From the NCBI GenBank assembly GCA_031271245.1, contig JAISWC010000217.1:1-8569 (forward strand): 8,569 bases of DNA. The letters run 5' to 3'. Each line of letters opens with the position of its first letter. Within the stretch, counting starts at the first letter, position 1. A program made the position numbers and the translations under genes. Of this stretch, positions 1 through 7,049 are shown in pieces. The notes under the pieces were generated by a model that was not told the origin of the DNA, searched no databases, and saw only the letters and a program-made list of their open reading frames with translations. Source of the DNA: Tannerella sp. GTDB lineage: Bacteria; Bacteroidota; Bacteroidia; Bacteroidales; Tannerellaceae.

Positions 1-512
1 TTGATTTCCGCTTCCGGCGCGGCAACGGCTGCTTGCTCTTTGAAGGCCTGTACGGATTCTGCGGCAAGCGATTCGGTCGGGGCCGACTTTCTGCGCGAAC
101 GTCTTGTCTTCGTCGCCGTCTTCTTCGAAGTCGTCTTCAGCATGTTTTCGTTGAAGTCCACCAGTTCAATAAAACACATGGCTGCATTGTCTCCCAGACG
201 GTTTCCCGTTTTGATGATGCGGGTATAGCCTCCCGGACGGTCACCGATTCTTTCGGATACGGTTCCAAAAAGTTCCTTTACCGCATGTTTGTCATGCAGC
301 GAGGCAAAGACGATACGGCGCGAATGCAGTATGTTCGGCCCCGGTTTCGATTTCGTAATCAGGGGTTCCACATATTTGCGCAGGGCTTTGGCTTTGGCCG
401 TGGTCGTGAAAATGCGTTTGTGCTTGATCAATGAAGACGCCATGTTTGCGAGCATCGCATCCAGATGCGCTTTCTTGCGGCTCAAATGATTGATTTTCTT
501 ATTATGTCTCAT
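1..512 (-). CDS. rplQ: 50S ribosomal protein L17 (bL17), C-terminus cut by window edge
   Basis: L17 is a large-subunit protein that binds 23S rRNA near the exit of the peptide tunnel. The visible part is 170 codons and begins MRHNKKINHLSRKKAHLDAM, the family's N-terminal hallmark. The conserved core runs to about residue 118 and ends in GGYTRIIKTGNRLGDNAAMCFIEL, which is typical of L17. After it comes a tail of at least 50 residues: a lysine/arginine/threonine-rich part (about 126-142), then an alanine/glutamate-rich part (about 144-170). No stop codon is reached before the left edge, so the true end is unknown. The start is ATG at 512-510, seven bases after the rpoA stop, with no Shine-Dalgarno sequence. 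It is the last gene of the cluster visible here. Identity is certain from the core; the length and purpose of the tail are open. Confidence 0.97.
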   Translation of the reverse strand, partial: MRHNKKINHLSRKKAHLDAMLANMASSLIKHKRIFTTTAKAKALRKYVEPLITKSKPGPNILHSRRIVFASLHDKHAVKELFGTVSERIGDRPGGYTRIIKTGNRLGDNAAMCFIELVDFNENMLKTTSKKTATKTRRSRRKSAPTESLAAESVQAFKEQAAVAAPEAEI

Positions 513-519
513 TGTTAAT

Positions 520-1515
520 TCAGTCTTTATCTAATTTGTATTTTGTAATATCCATCCCAAACGAGAGGCTCAGGGTTTCCAGCAATTCGTCCAGTTCGGT
601 CAGCGACTTCTTTCCGAAATTGCGGAATTTCAACAAATCATTCTTGTTGAATCTCACCAGGTCGCCTACCGATTCAACGTCGGCCGCCTTCAGACAGTTC
701 AGCGCGCGTACGGAAAGATTCATTTCCGACAACTTGCTCTTGAGCAGTTGACGCATGTGCAAAACATCTTCATCAAACTCCTCCTCGCCTTCGACATCCA
801 CGGTTTCTACTGCGATTTTCTCGTCGGAGAAGAGCATGAAATGATAAATCAAAATCCTCGCTGCTTCTTTCAGGGCTTCTTTCGGATGAATGGAGCCATC
901 GGTCTGGATTTCAAGTGTCAATTTCTCATAGTCCGTCTTTTGCTCCACGCGGAAATTCTCTACGGAATATTTTACATTGCGTATCGGCGTGTAAACGGAA
1001 TCAATGGGAATGACATTCACATCTGTATTTGCGGGGTCTACATTCTCTTCGGCCGGCACGTAGCCGCGTCCCCTGTTAATCGTCAGTTCCATATGGAAAG
1101 ACGCTTTCGGATCCAGGTGACAGATTTCCAGAGCGGGATTCAGTATGTCGAAACCGACAAGCTGTTTGCCTATATCTCCGGCCTTGAGGACGTCGATACC
1201 GGATACCGTCATGTTGACTTTTTCGATTTCCTCATCGTCAATCGTCCGCTTAAAGCGTACCTGTTTCAGATTCAGAATGATATTGGTGACGTCTTCCCGT
1301 ACGCCCGGAATGGTGGCAAACTCATGGTTGACACCTTCGATTTTCACCGACGAAAAGGCATATCCTTCTAATGAGGATAAGAGAATACGACGCAGGGAAT
1401 TACCGATGGTAATTCCGTAACCGGGTTCCAATGGGCGAAATTCAAATTTCCCGCGGAAATGGTTTGTTTCCAGCATCAGGACTTTATCCGGTCTTTGAAA
1501 TGCTAATATCGCCAT
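520..1515 (-). CDS. rpoA: DNA-directed RNA polymerase subunit alpha
   Basis: Alpha forms the dimer on which the beta and beta-prime subunits assemble, and it contacts upstream promoter DNA and activators. The protein has 331 residues, the usual length. The N-terminal assembly domain covers about residues 1-232 and contains GYGITIGNSLRRILLSS (32-48), the conserved dimer and beta-contact segment. An acidic linker (about 239-251, rich in E and D) leads to the C-terminal domain at about 258-322. There, SVRALNCLKA holds R270 and N273, and GKKSLTE holds G301-K303. These line up with E. coli R265, N268 and G296-K298, which contact the DNA minor groove, so UP-element binding looks intact. The start ATG lies seven bases after the TAA of rpsD, next to a second stop in frame with rpsD. 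Neighbours on both sides are ribosomal-protein genes, as in the classical alpha operon. The stop is TGA. Confidence 0.99.
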   Translation of the reverse strand: MAILAFQRPDKVLMLETNHFRGKFEFRPLEPGYGITIGNSLRRILLSSLEGYAFSSVKIEGVNHEFATIPGVREDVTNIILNLKQVRFKRTIDDEEIEKVNMTVSGIDVLKAGDIGKQLVGFDILNPALEICHLDPKASFHMELTINRGRGYVPAEENVDPANTDVNVIPIDSVYTPIRNVKYSVENFRVEQKTDYEKLTLEIQTDGSIHPKEALKEAARILIYHFMLFSDEKIAVETVDVEGEEEFDEDVLHMRQLLKSKLSEMNLSVRALNCLKAADVESVGDLVRFNKNDLLKFRNFGKKSLTELDELLETLSLSFGMDITKYKLDKD

Positions 1516-1522
1516 ACTGTCA

Positions 1523-2128
1523 TTATTTAGAGTACAATTCTACAATCAACTGTTCTTTAATTTCTTCCGGAATGTCTGTCCGTTCGGGCAGATGGAGCAG
1601 TTTTCCGGCCAGGGAGTTTGCCTCCCACTCTATCCAGGGATATTTGCTGTGATTGAAACCGGCCAGCGCATCGGCAATGACTTCCAGGGATTTGGATTTT
1701 TCCCTTATGCCGATGAGTTGTCCCGGTTTGACGGAATACGAAGGGATATTGACGACATTCCCGTCTACCACTACATGGCGGTGCGAAACCAGCTGACGGG
1801 CTGCTGCGCGCGTGGGCGCCAGTCCGAGACGGAAAACGACGTTGTCCAGACGGCTTTCGAGCAGTTGAAGCAGCACTTCACCGGTGATCCCTTTCGAACG
1901 GGACGCTTTGTCGAACATCTTCCTGAACTGTTTTTCCAGCACGCCATACGTGTATTTTGCTTTCTGTTTTTCCCGCAACTGAATGCCGTACTCCGAAGTT
2001 TTCCGTTTCCGGCTGTTGCCGTGTTGCCCCGGAGGATAGTTTTTCTTCGACAATACTTTATCTGCGCCGAATATCGGTTCTCCGAACTTGCGGGCGATTT
2101 TTGTTCTTGGGCCTGTATATCTTGCCAT
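1523..2128 (-). CDS. rpsD: 30S ribosomal protein S4 (uS4), zinc-free form
   Basis: S4 is a primary 16S rRNA-binding protein that starts assembly of the 30S body. In enterobacteria it also represses its own operon. The 201-residue protein opens with MARYTGPRTKIARKFGEPIFG. A basic segment with PPGQHGNSRKRK follows (about 32-43), and the S4 RNA-binding domain spans about 91-150 (SRLDNVVFRLGLAPTRAAARQ and following). The protein has no cysteine at all, so it is the zinc-independent type, lacking the N-terminal four-cysteine knuckle of some S4 proteins. It ends in a TAA followed directly by an in-frame TGA, seven bases before rpoA. The start is ATG in an A-rich stretch with no Shine-Dalgarno sequence, 37 bases after rpsK. 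Whether it regulates this operon cannot be read from the sequence. Confidence 0.99.
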   Translation of the reverse strand: MARYTGPRTKIARKFGEPIFGADKVLSKKNYPPGQHGNSRKRKTSEYGIQLREKQKAKYTYGVLEKQFRKMFDKASRSKGITGEVLLQLLESRLDNVVFRLGLAPTRAAARQLVSHRHVVVDGNVVNIPSYSVKPGQLIGIREKSKSLEVIADALAGFNHSKYPWIEWEANSLAGKLLHLPERTDIPEEIKEQLIVELYSK

Positions 2129-2165
2129 TTTTATCTATTTTTTTAACGTTCAATCAGGGGATGAA

Positions 2166-2555
2166 TTACACTCTTCTTTTCTTGGGGGGACGACAGCCGT
2201 TGTGGGGTAACGGAGTGACGTCGATGATTTCGGTCACTTCGATGCCTTTGCTGTGAATCGTGCGGATGGCGGATTCACGTCCGTTGCCCGGCCCCTTGAT
2301 ATACACTTTTACTTTACGCAAGCCTAAGTCGTAAGCCACTTTTGCACAATCCTCCGCGGCCATCTGGGCGGCGTAAGGGGTGTTCTTCTTCGAACTGCGG
2401 AAGCCCATCTTACCTGCCGACGACCAGCTGATGACCTGTCCGTCGCTGTTGGCCAGCGAGATAATGATGTTGTTGAAAGAAGAATGGATATGGGCCTGGC
2501 CATAGGCGTCCACCTTTACTTTTCTCTTTTTTGCTGCGACTGTTTTTTTTGCCAT
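2166..2555 (-). CDS. rpsK: 30S ribosomal protein S11 (uS11)
   Basis: S11 sits on the platform of the 30S subunit and helps shape the mRNA path near the E site. The 129-residue protein matches the family length. It has a basic N-terminus (MAKKTVAAKKRKVKV), the AHIHSSFNNIIIS strand region (21-33), WSSAGKMGFRSSKKNTPYAAQ (44-64), and the C-terminal signature ending in DVTPLPHNGCRPPKKRRV. The Asn119-Gly120 pair in that tail corresponds to the site where E. coli S11 is reported to form isoaspartate; that this occurs here is inference. The gene follows rpsM by ten bases and precedes rpsD by 37. The upstream region is AT-rich without a Shine-Dalgarno sequence. It is intact, with no oddities. Confidence 0.99.
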   Translation of the reverse strand: MAKKTVAAKKRKVKVDAYGQAHIHSSFNNIIISLANSDGQVISWSSAGKMGFRSSKKNTPYAAQMAAEDCAKVAYDLGLRKVKVYIKGPGNGRESAIRTIHSKGIEVTEIIDVTPLPHNGCRPPKKRRV

Positions 2556-2565
2556 GTCAATTTAA

Positions 2566-2946
2566 TTATTTAGTAGCTTTCTTCTTGTTTGCAACTGTTT
2601 TTTTCTTTCCCTTACGTGTACGGGCATTGTTTTTGGTACTTTGCCCTCTCAACGGCAAGCCGATACGGTGACGCACACCGCGATAGCAACCGATGTCCAT
2701 CAGGCGTTTGATATTCAACTGGATTTCCGAACGGAGGTCACCTTCCACCTTGTATTCGTTGCCGATTACTTCGCGGATGCGAGCGGCCTGGTCGTCGCTC
2801 CAGTCCTTGACCTTGATGTCGCGGTCAACGCCTGCTTTCGCCAATATTGAGTTCGATGCGCTACGACCAATTCCAAAAATATAGGTCAATGCGATTTCAC
2901 CTCGCTTGTTTTGTGGTAAGTCCACACCAACTATTCTTATCGCCAT
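2566..2946 (-). CDS. rpsM: 30S ribosomal protein S13 (uS13)
   Basis: S13 lies in the head of the 30S subunit, contacts the P-site tRNA, and takes part in bridges to the 50S subunit. The 126-residue protein starts MAIRIVGVDLPQNKRGEIALTYIFGIG. The helix-two-turn-helix region falls at about 14-60. The conserved C-terminal signature RGVRHRIGLPLRGQSTKNNARTRKG (89-113) is followed by a lysine-rich tail ending KKKTVANKKKATK. From memory, this tail closely resembles S13 of Bacteroides and relatives, which supports the taxonomic placement; an alignment would settle it. The gene starts 41 bases after rpmJ with an AT-rich leader and no Shine-Dalgarno sequence. I saw no pseudoknot-like S4 target of the enterobacterial kind in that short gap. 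Confidence 0.99.
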   Translation of the reverse strand: MAIRIVGVDLPQNKRGEIALTYIFGIGRSASNSILAKAGVDRDIKVKDWSDDQAARIREVIGNEYKVEGDLRSEIQLNIKRLMDIGCYRGVRHRIGLPLRGQSTKNNARTRKGKKKTVANKKKATK

Positions 2947-2987
2947 ATATGATATTATTTATATTGTTCAATCTATCACTTTGCAAA

Positions 2988-3104
2988 TCACCCCTGACGA
3001 ACCTTGAACTTGGGGTTCTTCTTATTTATCACGTACAAACGTCCTTTACGCCTCACGATTTTACATTCAGGTGTCCGTTTCTTCAAAGATGCTCTTACTT
3101 TCAT
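2988..3104 (-). CDS. rpmJ: 50S ribosomal protein L36 (bL36), zinc-free form
   Basis: This is a short gene of 38 codons plus a TGA stop, between infA and rpsM. L36 is the smallest 50S protein and helps organise 23S rRNA near L6 and L16. The protein reads MKVRASLKKRTPECKIVRRK and continues GRLYVINKKNPKFKVRQG, which matches the family end to end. Zinc-binding L36 has three cysteines and a histidine. Here only Cys14 remains: the position of the first cysteine is Arg/Thr-like sequence, the third is replaced in VINKK, and there is no histidine. It is therefore the zinc-independent form, not a damaged gene, since length and all other motifs are intact. It begins 32 bases after infA, with no clear Shine-Dalgarno sequence. 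Confidence 0.97.
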   Translation of the reverse strand: MKVRASLKKRTPECKIVRRKGRLYVINKKNPKFKVRQG

Positions 3105-3136
3105 CGTTCTATCATTTTTTATTGTTATTCCTTTAT

Positions 3137-3355
3137 TTACTTGTATCTAAACGCAATTCTGCCTTTGGACAGGTCGTATGGCGACATCTCCACCCGCACC
3201 TTGTCTCCGGGCAGGATTTTGATGTAATGCATACGCATTTTTCCCGATATATGCGCTGTAATTTCGTGTCCGTTTTCCAACTCCACCCGAAACATCGCAT
3301 TGGAGAGTGCATCCACTATCACTCCATCCTGTTCTATTGCAGCCTGTTTAGCCAT
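3137..3355 (-). CDS. infA: Translation initiation factor IF-1
   Basis: IF-1 binds the A site of the 30S subunit during initiation, together with IF-2 and IF-3, and keeps initiator tRNA out of the wrong site. The 72-residue protein has exactly the usual length. It is a single S1-like beta-barrel: MAKQAAIEQDGVIVDALSNA, then MFRVELENGHEITAHISGKMRMHYIKILPGDKV with the typical GKMRM loop, and VRVEMSPYDLSKGRIAFRY at the end. It starts six bases after the map stop, and a partial purine-rich stretch (AAAGGAAA, minus strand, 3374-3367) lies 11 bases upstream of the ATG. The map-infA-rpmJ order is common in Bacteroidota and in Gram-positive bacteria. It is intact and has no unusual residues. Confidence 0.99.
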   Translation of the reverse strand: MAKQAAIEQDGVIVDALSNAMFRVELENGHEITAHISGKMRMHYIKILPGDKVRVEMSPYDLSKGRIAFRYK

Positions 3356-3361
3356 ATATAT

Positions 3362-4144
3362 TCATATTTCCTTTCCTGTTGTTTCTTCCACATAATCAAA
3401 CGACGACAGAATCATCGGGCCTTCGGGGCGCAGGGCAATGCAGTGCTCAAAATGAGCCGAGCATTTCCGGTCTTTGGTGCGTACCGTCCAGCCGTCTTTT
3501 TCCAGCGCAACGTTTTTACTGCCCTGGTTAATCATCGGTTCGATACAGATGCACATTCCGCTTCGCAACAGGGGGCCGCACCCGCGCCGCCCGTAATTGG
3601 GCACTTCCGGGTCTTCATGCATCTTCCGTCCGCAGCCGTGACCGACCAGTTCGCGTACGACCGAGTAACCTCTCGTTTCGCAATAGCTTTGAACGGCGTT
3701 ACCGATGTCGCCTGTGCGGTGGCCGACTGTCGCCTGGCGTATGCCTTCATACAGCGCCTCCTTGGTTGTACGCAACAACCGCCTTATTTCCTTCGACACT
3801 TCGCCTACACAAAATGTATATGCCGAATCGCCTACAAATCCATTCAAGACTGTCCCGCAGTCGATGGAGATAATGTCTCCGTCTTTCAACACGGTCTGCG
3901 CCGACGGGACGCCATGCACTACCTGTTCGTTTACCGAAGTGCAAAGCGACTTGGGAAACCCCTGGTATCCCAAAAACGCCGGCACGGCGCCATGATCGCG
4001 TATATACATATCTGCTATCTGATTGAGTTGAAGGGTTGTGACGCCCGGCCGGATATGTCTGGCCAATTCACCCAGCGTCTTTCCCACCAGTTGATTCGCT
4101 TCGCGCATCAACGCTATTTCTTCATCTGTTTTCAGATAAATCAT
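3362..4144 (-). CDS. map: Methionine aminopeptidase, type I
   Basis: Map removes the initiator methionine from new proteins when the second residue is small. It is a cytosolic metalloenzyme of the pita-bread fold. With the start chosen here it has 260 residues, beginning MIYLKTDEEIALMREANQLVG. The five metal ligands are visible: D95 in SIDCGT, D106 in GDSAYTF, H169 in VGHGCGRKMHEDP, E202 in CIEPM, and E233 in SAHFEHCIAL. The substrate-side histidines H77 (VVHGVP) and H176 are also present. There is no N-terminal zinc-finger extension, so it is the short bacterial class. The start is ATG at 4144-4142, one base after the secY TGA, which suggests translational coupling. An upstream in-frame ATG at 4159 would add MQHIE and overlap secY, but family members usually begin MI[FY]LKTDEE. 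The order secY-map-infA without adk fits Bacteroidota. Confidence 0.97.
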   Translation of the reverse strand: MIYLKTDEEIALMREANQLVGKTLGELARHIRPGVTTLQLNQIADMYIRDHGAVPAFLGYQGFPKSLCTSVNEQVVHGVPSAQTVLKDGDIISIDCGTVLNGFVGDSAYTFCVGEVSKEIRRLLRTTKEALYEGIRQATVGHRTGDIGNAVQSYCETRGYSVVRELVGHGCGRKMHEDPEVPNYGRRGCGPLLRSGMCICIEPMINQGSKNVALEKDGWTVRTKDRKCSAHFEHCIALRPEGPMILSSFDYVEETTGKEI

Positions 4145-4145
4145 T

Positions 4146-5483
4146 TCAATATGCTGCAACCGAGCCTGACCGTCCCTTAATTCTTCCGGATTTCAACAAG
4201 CCATCATAGTGACGCATCAACAAATGGCTTTCAATCTGTTGCAATGTATCCAGCACAACGCCTACCAGAATCAGCAGTGAAGTTCCTCCAAAAAACTGTG
4301 CAAACTCGTGGCTGATGCCTGCGATCTGCGCAAAGGCCGGGAAAATCGCTACCGCTGCCAGGAAGAAGGCGCCCGGAAGGGTGATCCGGCTCATGATTTC
4401 GTCCAGATAATCCTTGGTTGCTTTCCCCGGCTTCACTCCCGGAATGAATCCGTTATTTCGTTTCAAATCGTCTGCCATCTGGGTCGGATTAATCGTAATC
4501 GCCGTATAAAAATACGTGAAGACGATAATCATCAACGCGAATACAAAGTTATACCAAAATCCGGTATTATCCATAAATGCGGCCCAAAAAGGATTGACTT
4601 CGCTTGTCGAGGCAAATCCGGCAATCGAAATCGGAATAAACATAATCGCCTGTGCAAAGATGATGGGCATCACATTGGCCGCATTCACCTTCAGCGGAAT
4701 GTACTGACGCGCACCGCCATACTGTTTGTTTCCGACAATCCGTTTGGCATACTGTACCGCCACTTTGCGCGTCCCCTGAACCAGGGCAATGGCCATTGCT
4801 ATCACGGCCAGCAGGAACAGCATTTCAAAGAGGAATACGACCAAACCGCCGCTCTCGACCATCCGTGAGATAAATTCCTGAGACAGTGCATGTGGCAAAC
4901 GGGCTATGATTCCAATCAGAATGATGAACGAGATGCCGTTTCCGATGCCTTTGTCCGTGATTCGTTCACCCAGCCAGAGGACAAACATGCTTCCGCCTGC
5001 CAGGATAATGGTAGACGACATTTTGAACCAGATATCGCCCGGCATGGATACGCCGGCGTTATTCATCTGCACATTCAGGTTAATCAGGTAAGCCCAGCCC
5101 TGGAATATCAGAATGATGACGGTCAGGTATCGAGTCCACTGATTGATTTTCTTGCGTCCGCTTTCGCCTTCGCGTTGCAGCTTCTGGAAAGACGGTAGGA
5201 CAATTGTCAATAACTGCATCACGATAGAGGCAGAGATATAGGGCATGATTCCCAGTGCAAAGATGGATGCGTTGGAAAAAGCGCCTCCGGAAAACATGTC
5301 CAGCAGGGCCATCAATCCGCCGCGCGTCTGGTCCTGCAAGGCTGACAAAGCGGCCGGATCAATTCCGGGAAGCACAATGACCGTGCCCAGGCGATAAATC
5401 GAGACAAACAGAAGCGTAATCAGAATCCGGTTCCTTAAATCCTCTATCTTCCAGATATTTTTAATGGTATCAACAGCTCTCAT
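4146..5483 (-). CDS. secY: Preprotein translocase subunit SecY
   Basis: SecY is the channel subunit of the SecYEG translocon in the inner membrane, through which unfolded exported proteins and new membrane proteins pass. The 445-residue protein has ten hydrophobic segments at about 19-38, 73-97, 117-136, 155-172, 182-198, 212-236, 268-290, 308-332, 369-388 and 396-414. The plug region follows the first segment (about 58-72, LMALLDMFSGGAFSN). The SecY signature GERITDKGIGNGISFIIL is at 172-189. The cytoplasmic loops that bind SecA and ribosomes are at about 237-267 (QGTRKVAVQYAKRIVG) and 333-367 (PTQMADDLKRNNGFIPGVKPG). The gene starts five bases after the rplO stop and ends in TGA one base before map. 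Its place after L15 is the standard one and links export capacity to ribosome production. Confidence 0.99.
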   Translation of the reverse strand: MRAVDTIKNIWKIEDLRNRILITLLFVSIYRLGTVIVLPGIDPAALSALQDQTRGGLMALLDMFSGGAFSNASIFALGIMPYISASIVMQLLTIVLPSFQKLQREGESGRKKINQWTRYLTVIILIFQGWAYLINLNVQMNNAGVSMPGDIWFKMSSTIILAGGSMFVLWLGERITDKGIGNGISFIILIGIIARLPHALSQEFISRMVESGGLVVFLFEMLFLLAVIAMAIALVQGTRKVAVQYAKRIVGNKQYGGARQYIPLKVNAANVMPIIFAQAIMFIPISIAGFASTSEVNPFWAAFMDNTGFWYNFVFALMIIVFTYFYTAITINPTQMADDLKRNNGFIPGVKPGKATKDYLDEIMSRITLPGAFFLAAVAIFPAFAQIAGISHEFAQFFGGTSLLILVGVVLDTLQQIESHLLMRHYDGLLKSGRIKGRSGSVAAY

Positions 5484-5488
5484 AACGC

Positions 5489-5935
5489 TCAGATTTTAAC
5501 TGTCGTTCCACCTGCAGCTACAATTGCTTCTTCGGCTTTCTTCGAAAAAGCGTGCGCTGTCACGTCTACCTTTACGGAAATACTTCCTTTGGCCAGTATT
5601 TTAACCAGTTGGGAGGCAGAAATAAATCCGGCCTGTTTCAATTCTTCCAGTCCAATCTTCGACAACCCCCTGTCATCAACCAATTGTTGCAAAGTAGAAA
5701 GGTTGATGGCCTTGTAGGCTACCCGGTTTCGGTTTTTAAAGCCAAACTTGGGTAACCGTCTTTGAATCGGCATCTGCCCTCCCTCAAAACCAATCTTTTT
5801 CGAATAGCCGGAACGTGATTTCGCTCCTTTATGACCTCTCGTGGAGGTGCCTCCAAGTCCTGAACCTGGGCCACGACCGATTCTTTTTCGGGTTTTCGTA
5901 GCGCCCGCTGCAGGTTTTAAATTAGCTAAGTTCAT
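5489..5935 (-). CDS. rplO: 50S ribosomal protein L15 (uL15)
   Basis: L15 is a late-assembling 50S protein that threads a long basic N-terminal arm through 23S rRNA. The 148-residue protein has the family's usual length. It begins MNLANLKPAAGATKTRKRIG. The glycine-rich arm with RGPGSGLGGTSTRGHKGAKSR spans about 21-41, and FEGGQMPIQRRLPKFGFKN spans 50-68. The globular C-terminal domain (about 76-148) includes the conserved SKKAEEAIVAAGG near the end. The gene starts 30 bases after rpmD in an AT-rich stretch without a Shine-Dalgarno sequence, and it ends five bases before secY. It is intact and nothing is unusual. Confidence 0.99.
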   Translation of the reverse strand: MNLANLKPAAGATKTRKRIGRGPGSGLGGTSTRGHKGAKSRSGYSKKIGFEGGQMPIQRRLPKFGFKNRNRVAYKAINLSTLQQLVDDRGLSKIGLEELKQAGFISASQLVKILAKGSISVKVDVTAHAFSKKAEEAIVAAGGTTVKI

Positions 5936-5965
5936 ATCAATTATTTTATTACGCTCTAATAATTA

Positions 5966-6142
5966 TTACTGTTCAATGGAAACTAAATGTTTCACTTTCT
6001 CAATCATTCCCAAAATGGAAGGCGTCGCTTCATGCTCCACCACGCGGTTCATTTTTCGCAATCCTAACGCATCCAGCGTTCTTTTCTGATCTTTCGGGCA
6101 TTTAATTCTGCTCCTTACCTGCTTTACTTTGATTGTTGCCAT
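5966..6142 (-). CDS. rpmD: 50S ribosomal protein L30 (uL30)
   Basis: L30 is a small 50S protein that binds 23S rRNA at the subunit's outer side. With the start chosen here it has 58 residues, the normal size, beginning MATIKVKQVRSRIKCPKDQK. The family motif RTLDALGLRKMNRVVEHEATPSILGMI follows, then the C-terminal KVKHLVSIEQ. The start is ATG at 6142, which sits eight bases after a full AAGGAGG Shine-Dalgarno sequence. An in-frame ATG at 6160 would add MKEEII and overlap the rpsE stop as TAATG, but it would place the Shine-Dalgarno sequence inside the gene and does not match the family's N-terminus. Such a strong Shine-Dalgarno sequence is unusual among the genes of this window. L30 is absent from some bacteria but is present and intact here. 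Confidence 0.97.
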   Translation of the reverse strand: MATIKVKQVRSRIKCPKDQKRTLDALGLRKMNRVVEHEATPSILGMIEKVKHLVSIEQ

Positions 6143-6150
6143 GATGATTT

Positions 6151-6157
6151 CCTCCTT
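6151..6157 (-). promoter_or_regulatory. Shine-Dalgarno sequence of rpmD
   Basis: The minus strand reads AAGGAGG here, eight bases before the rpmD ATG at 6142. It is fully complementary to the usual CCUCCUU at the end of 16S rRNA. It decides the rpmD start in favour of 6142 over the in-frame ATG at 6160. It is the strongest such site in the window. Confidence 0.85.
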
Positions 6158-6159
6158 CA

Positions 6160-6678
6160 TTAACCATTAAACACTTTTTCGACGGAAATACCGCGGTTCT
6201 GGGCGACCATGGCCGGATTTCTCAGTTCATTCAGGGCGGCAATCGTCGCTTTCACCAGATTGTGGGCGTTCGACGAGCCTTTCGACTTGGCCAGCACGTC
6301 CGTGATACCCACGCTTTCCAGTACGGCGCGCATGGCACCGCCGGCCTTTACGCCCGTACCGTGCGAAGCCGGTTTGATCAGGACTTCCGCGCCGCCAAAT
6401 TTAGCGATTTGTTCATGAGGGATGGTACCTTTATATACCGGTATCCTCAACAAATTCTTCTTGGCCGCTTCCACGCCTTTGGCAATGGCGGTCGTCACTT
6501 CACTGGCTTTACCCAGGCCCCAGCCGACGATTCCGTCTTCGTTGCCCACAACGACGATCGCCGCAAAACTGAATGTACGTCCACCTTTCGTCACTTTCGT
6601 TACCCGATTGATAGCTACCAGTCTATCTTTTAACTCTAAATCGTTTGTCGATTTTACTCTGTTATTTATTCCTGCCAT
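6160..6678 (-). CDS. rpsE: 30S ribosomal protein S5 (uS5)
   Basis: S5 sits near the decoding centre and the mRNA entry channel, affects accuracy and helicase action of the ribosome, and is the site of spectinomycin resistance changes in other bacteria. The protein has 172 residues. The N-terminal double-stranded-RNA-binding-like domain covers about 15-80 and contains RVTKVTKGGRTFSFAAIVVVG (25-45), the conserved loop next to the spectinomycin site. It has the usual KGGR sequence, so no known resistance change is evident there. The C-terminal domain covers about 92-165, including KPASHGTGVKAGGAMRAVLE. The gene starts six bases after rplR without a Shine-Dalgarno sequence. It ends in TAA with an adjoining in-frame TGA, 17 bases before the rpmD start. 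Confidence 0.99.
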   Translation of the reverse strand: MAGINNRVKSTNDLELKDRLVAINRVTKVTKGGRTFSFAAIVVVGNEDGIVGWGLGKASEVTTAIAKGVEAAKKNLLRIPVYKGTIPHEQIAKFGGAEVLIKPASHGTGVKAGGAMRAVLESVGITDVLAKSKGSSNAHNLVKATIAALNELRNPAMVAQNRGISVEKVFNG

Positions 6679-6684
6679 TTTGTC

Positions 6685-7029
6685 TTAAAATTTAAGGCCG
6701 CCTTTACGCGCTGCATCCGCCAATTCTTTAATTCTCCCGTGATACAGGTATCCGTTCCGGTCGAAAACAACCGCCTGAATACCGGCTTCCTGCGCATTTT
6801 TTGCGATGATTTCGCCCACTTTGGCAGCAATTTCCTTTTTTGGCGCTTTGTCCGTCAGCTTCAACGAGGAAGCGGCGGCCAGCGTCTTGCCTGCCGTATC
6901 GTCAATCACTTGTACATATATTTGCTTGTTGCTTCTGAACACAGTCAGGCGCGGACGTTCCGCTGTGCCGGACACTTTACTACGTACGCTTTTCTTAATT
7001 CTTATTCGTCTTGTTTCTTTCGTTGCCAT
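6685..7029 (-). CDS. rplR: 50S ribosomal protein L18 (uL18)
   Basis: L18 binds 5S rRNA together with L5 and docks it onto the central protuberance of the 50S subunit. With the start at 7029 it has 114 residues, the usual bacterial length. The N-terminus MATKETRRIRIKKSVRSKVSG is basic and probably flexible. The RNA-binding core follows with ERPRLTVFRSNKQIYVQVIDD (24-44) and KTLAAASS (48-55), and the protein ends in FDRNGYLYHGRIKELADAARKGGLKF, the family's signature. An ATG two codons upstream, at 7035, would add only MN. I prefer the internal start because relatives begin with M-(A/T)-T-K, but the evidence is thin. It lies 20 bases after rplF and ends six bases before rpsE. Confidence 0.97.
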   Translation of the reverse strand: MATKETRRIRIKKSVRSKVSGTAERPRLTVFRSNKQIYVQVIDDTAGKTLAAASSLKLTDKAPKKEIAAKVGEIIAKNAQEAGIQAVVFDRNGYLYHGRIKELADAARKGGLKF

Positions 7030-7049
7030 ATTCATAATCGTTTCGTAGT

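Noticed and set aside
748..1371. Open frame of 207 codons on the plus strand
   Set aside because: It is fully antisense to rpoA and has no family resemblance or start signal.
1592..2146. Open frame of 184 codons on the plus strand
   Set aside because: It is antisense to rpsD, which is intact and of normal length. The composition is that of a shadow frame.
2947..2987. Promoter of the Bacteroides type (TTTG and TAnnTTTG) before rpsM
   Set aside because: A TTTG occurs at the upstream end of the gap on the minus strand, but no TAnnTTTG element lies at the right distance.
3532..3944. Two short open frames on the minus strand inside map
   Set aside because: They are in other frames of an intact map gene. 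A broken or frameshifted map was considered, but one frame carries all five metal ligands without interruption.
3071..4180. Open frame of 369 codons on the plus strand
   Set aside because: It lies antisense to map, infA and part of rpmJ, all of which are certain. The translation shows no recognisable domain and looks like a mirror of the real genes.
4308..4868. Open frame of 186 codons on the plus strand
   Set aside because: It is antisense to secY. Its basic, histidine-rich translation is what the reverse of a membrane-protein gene gives.
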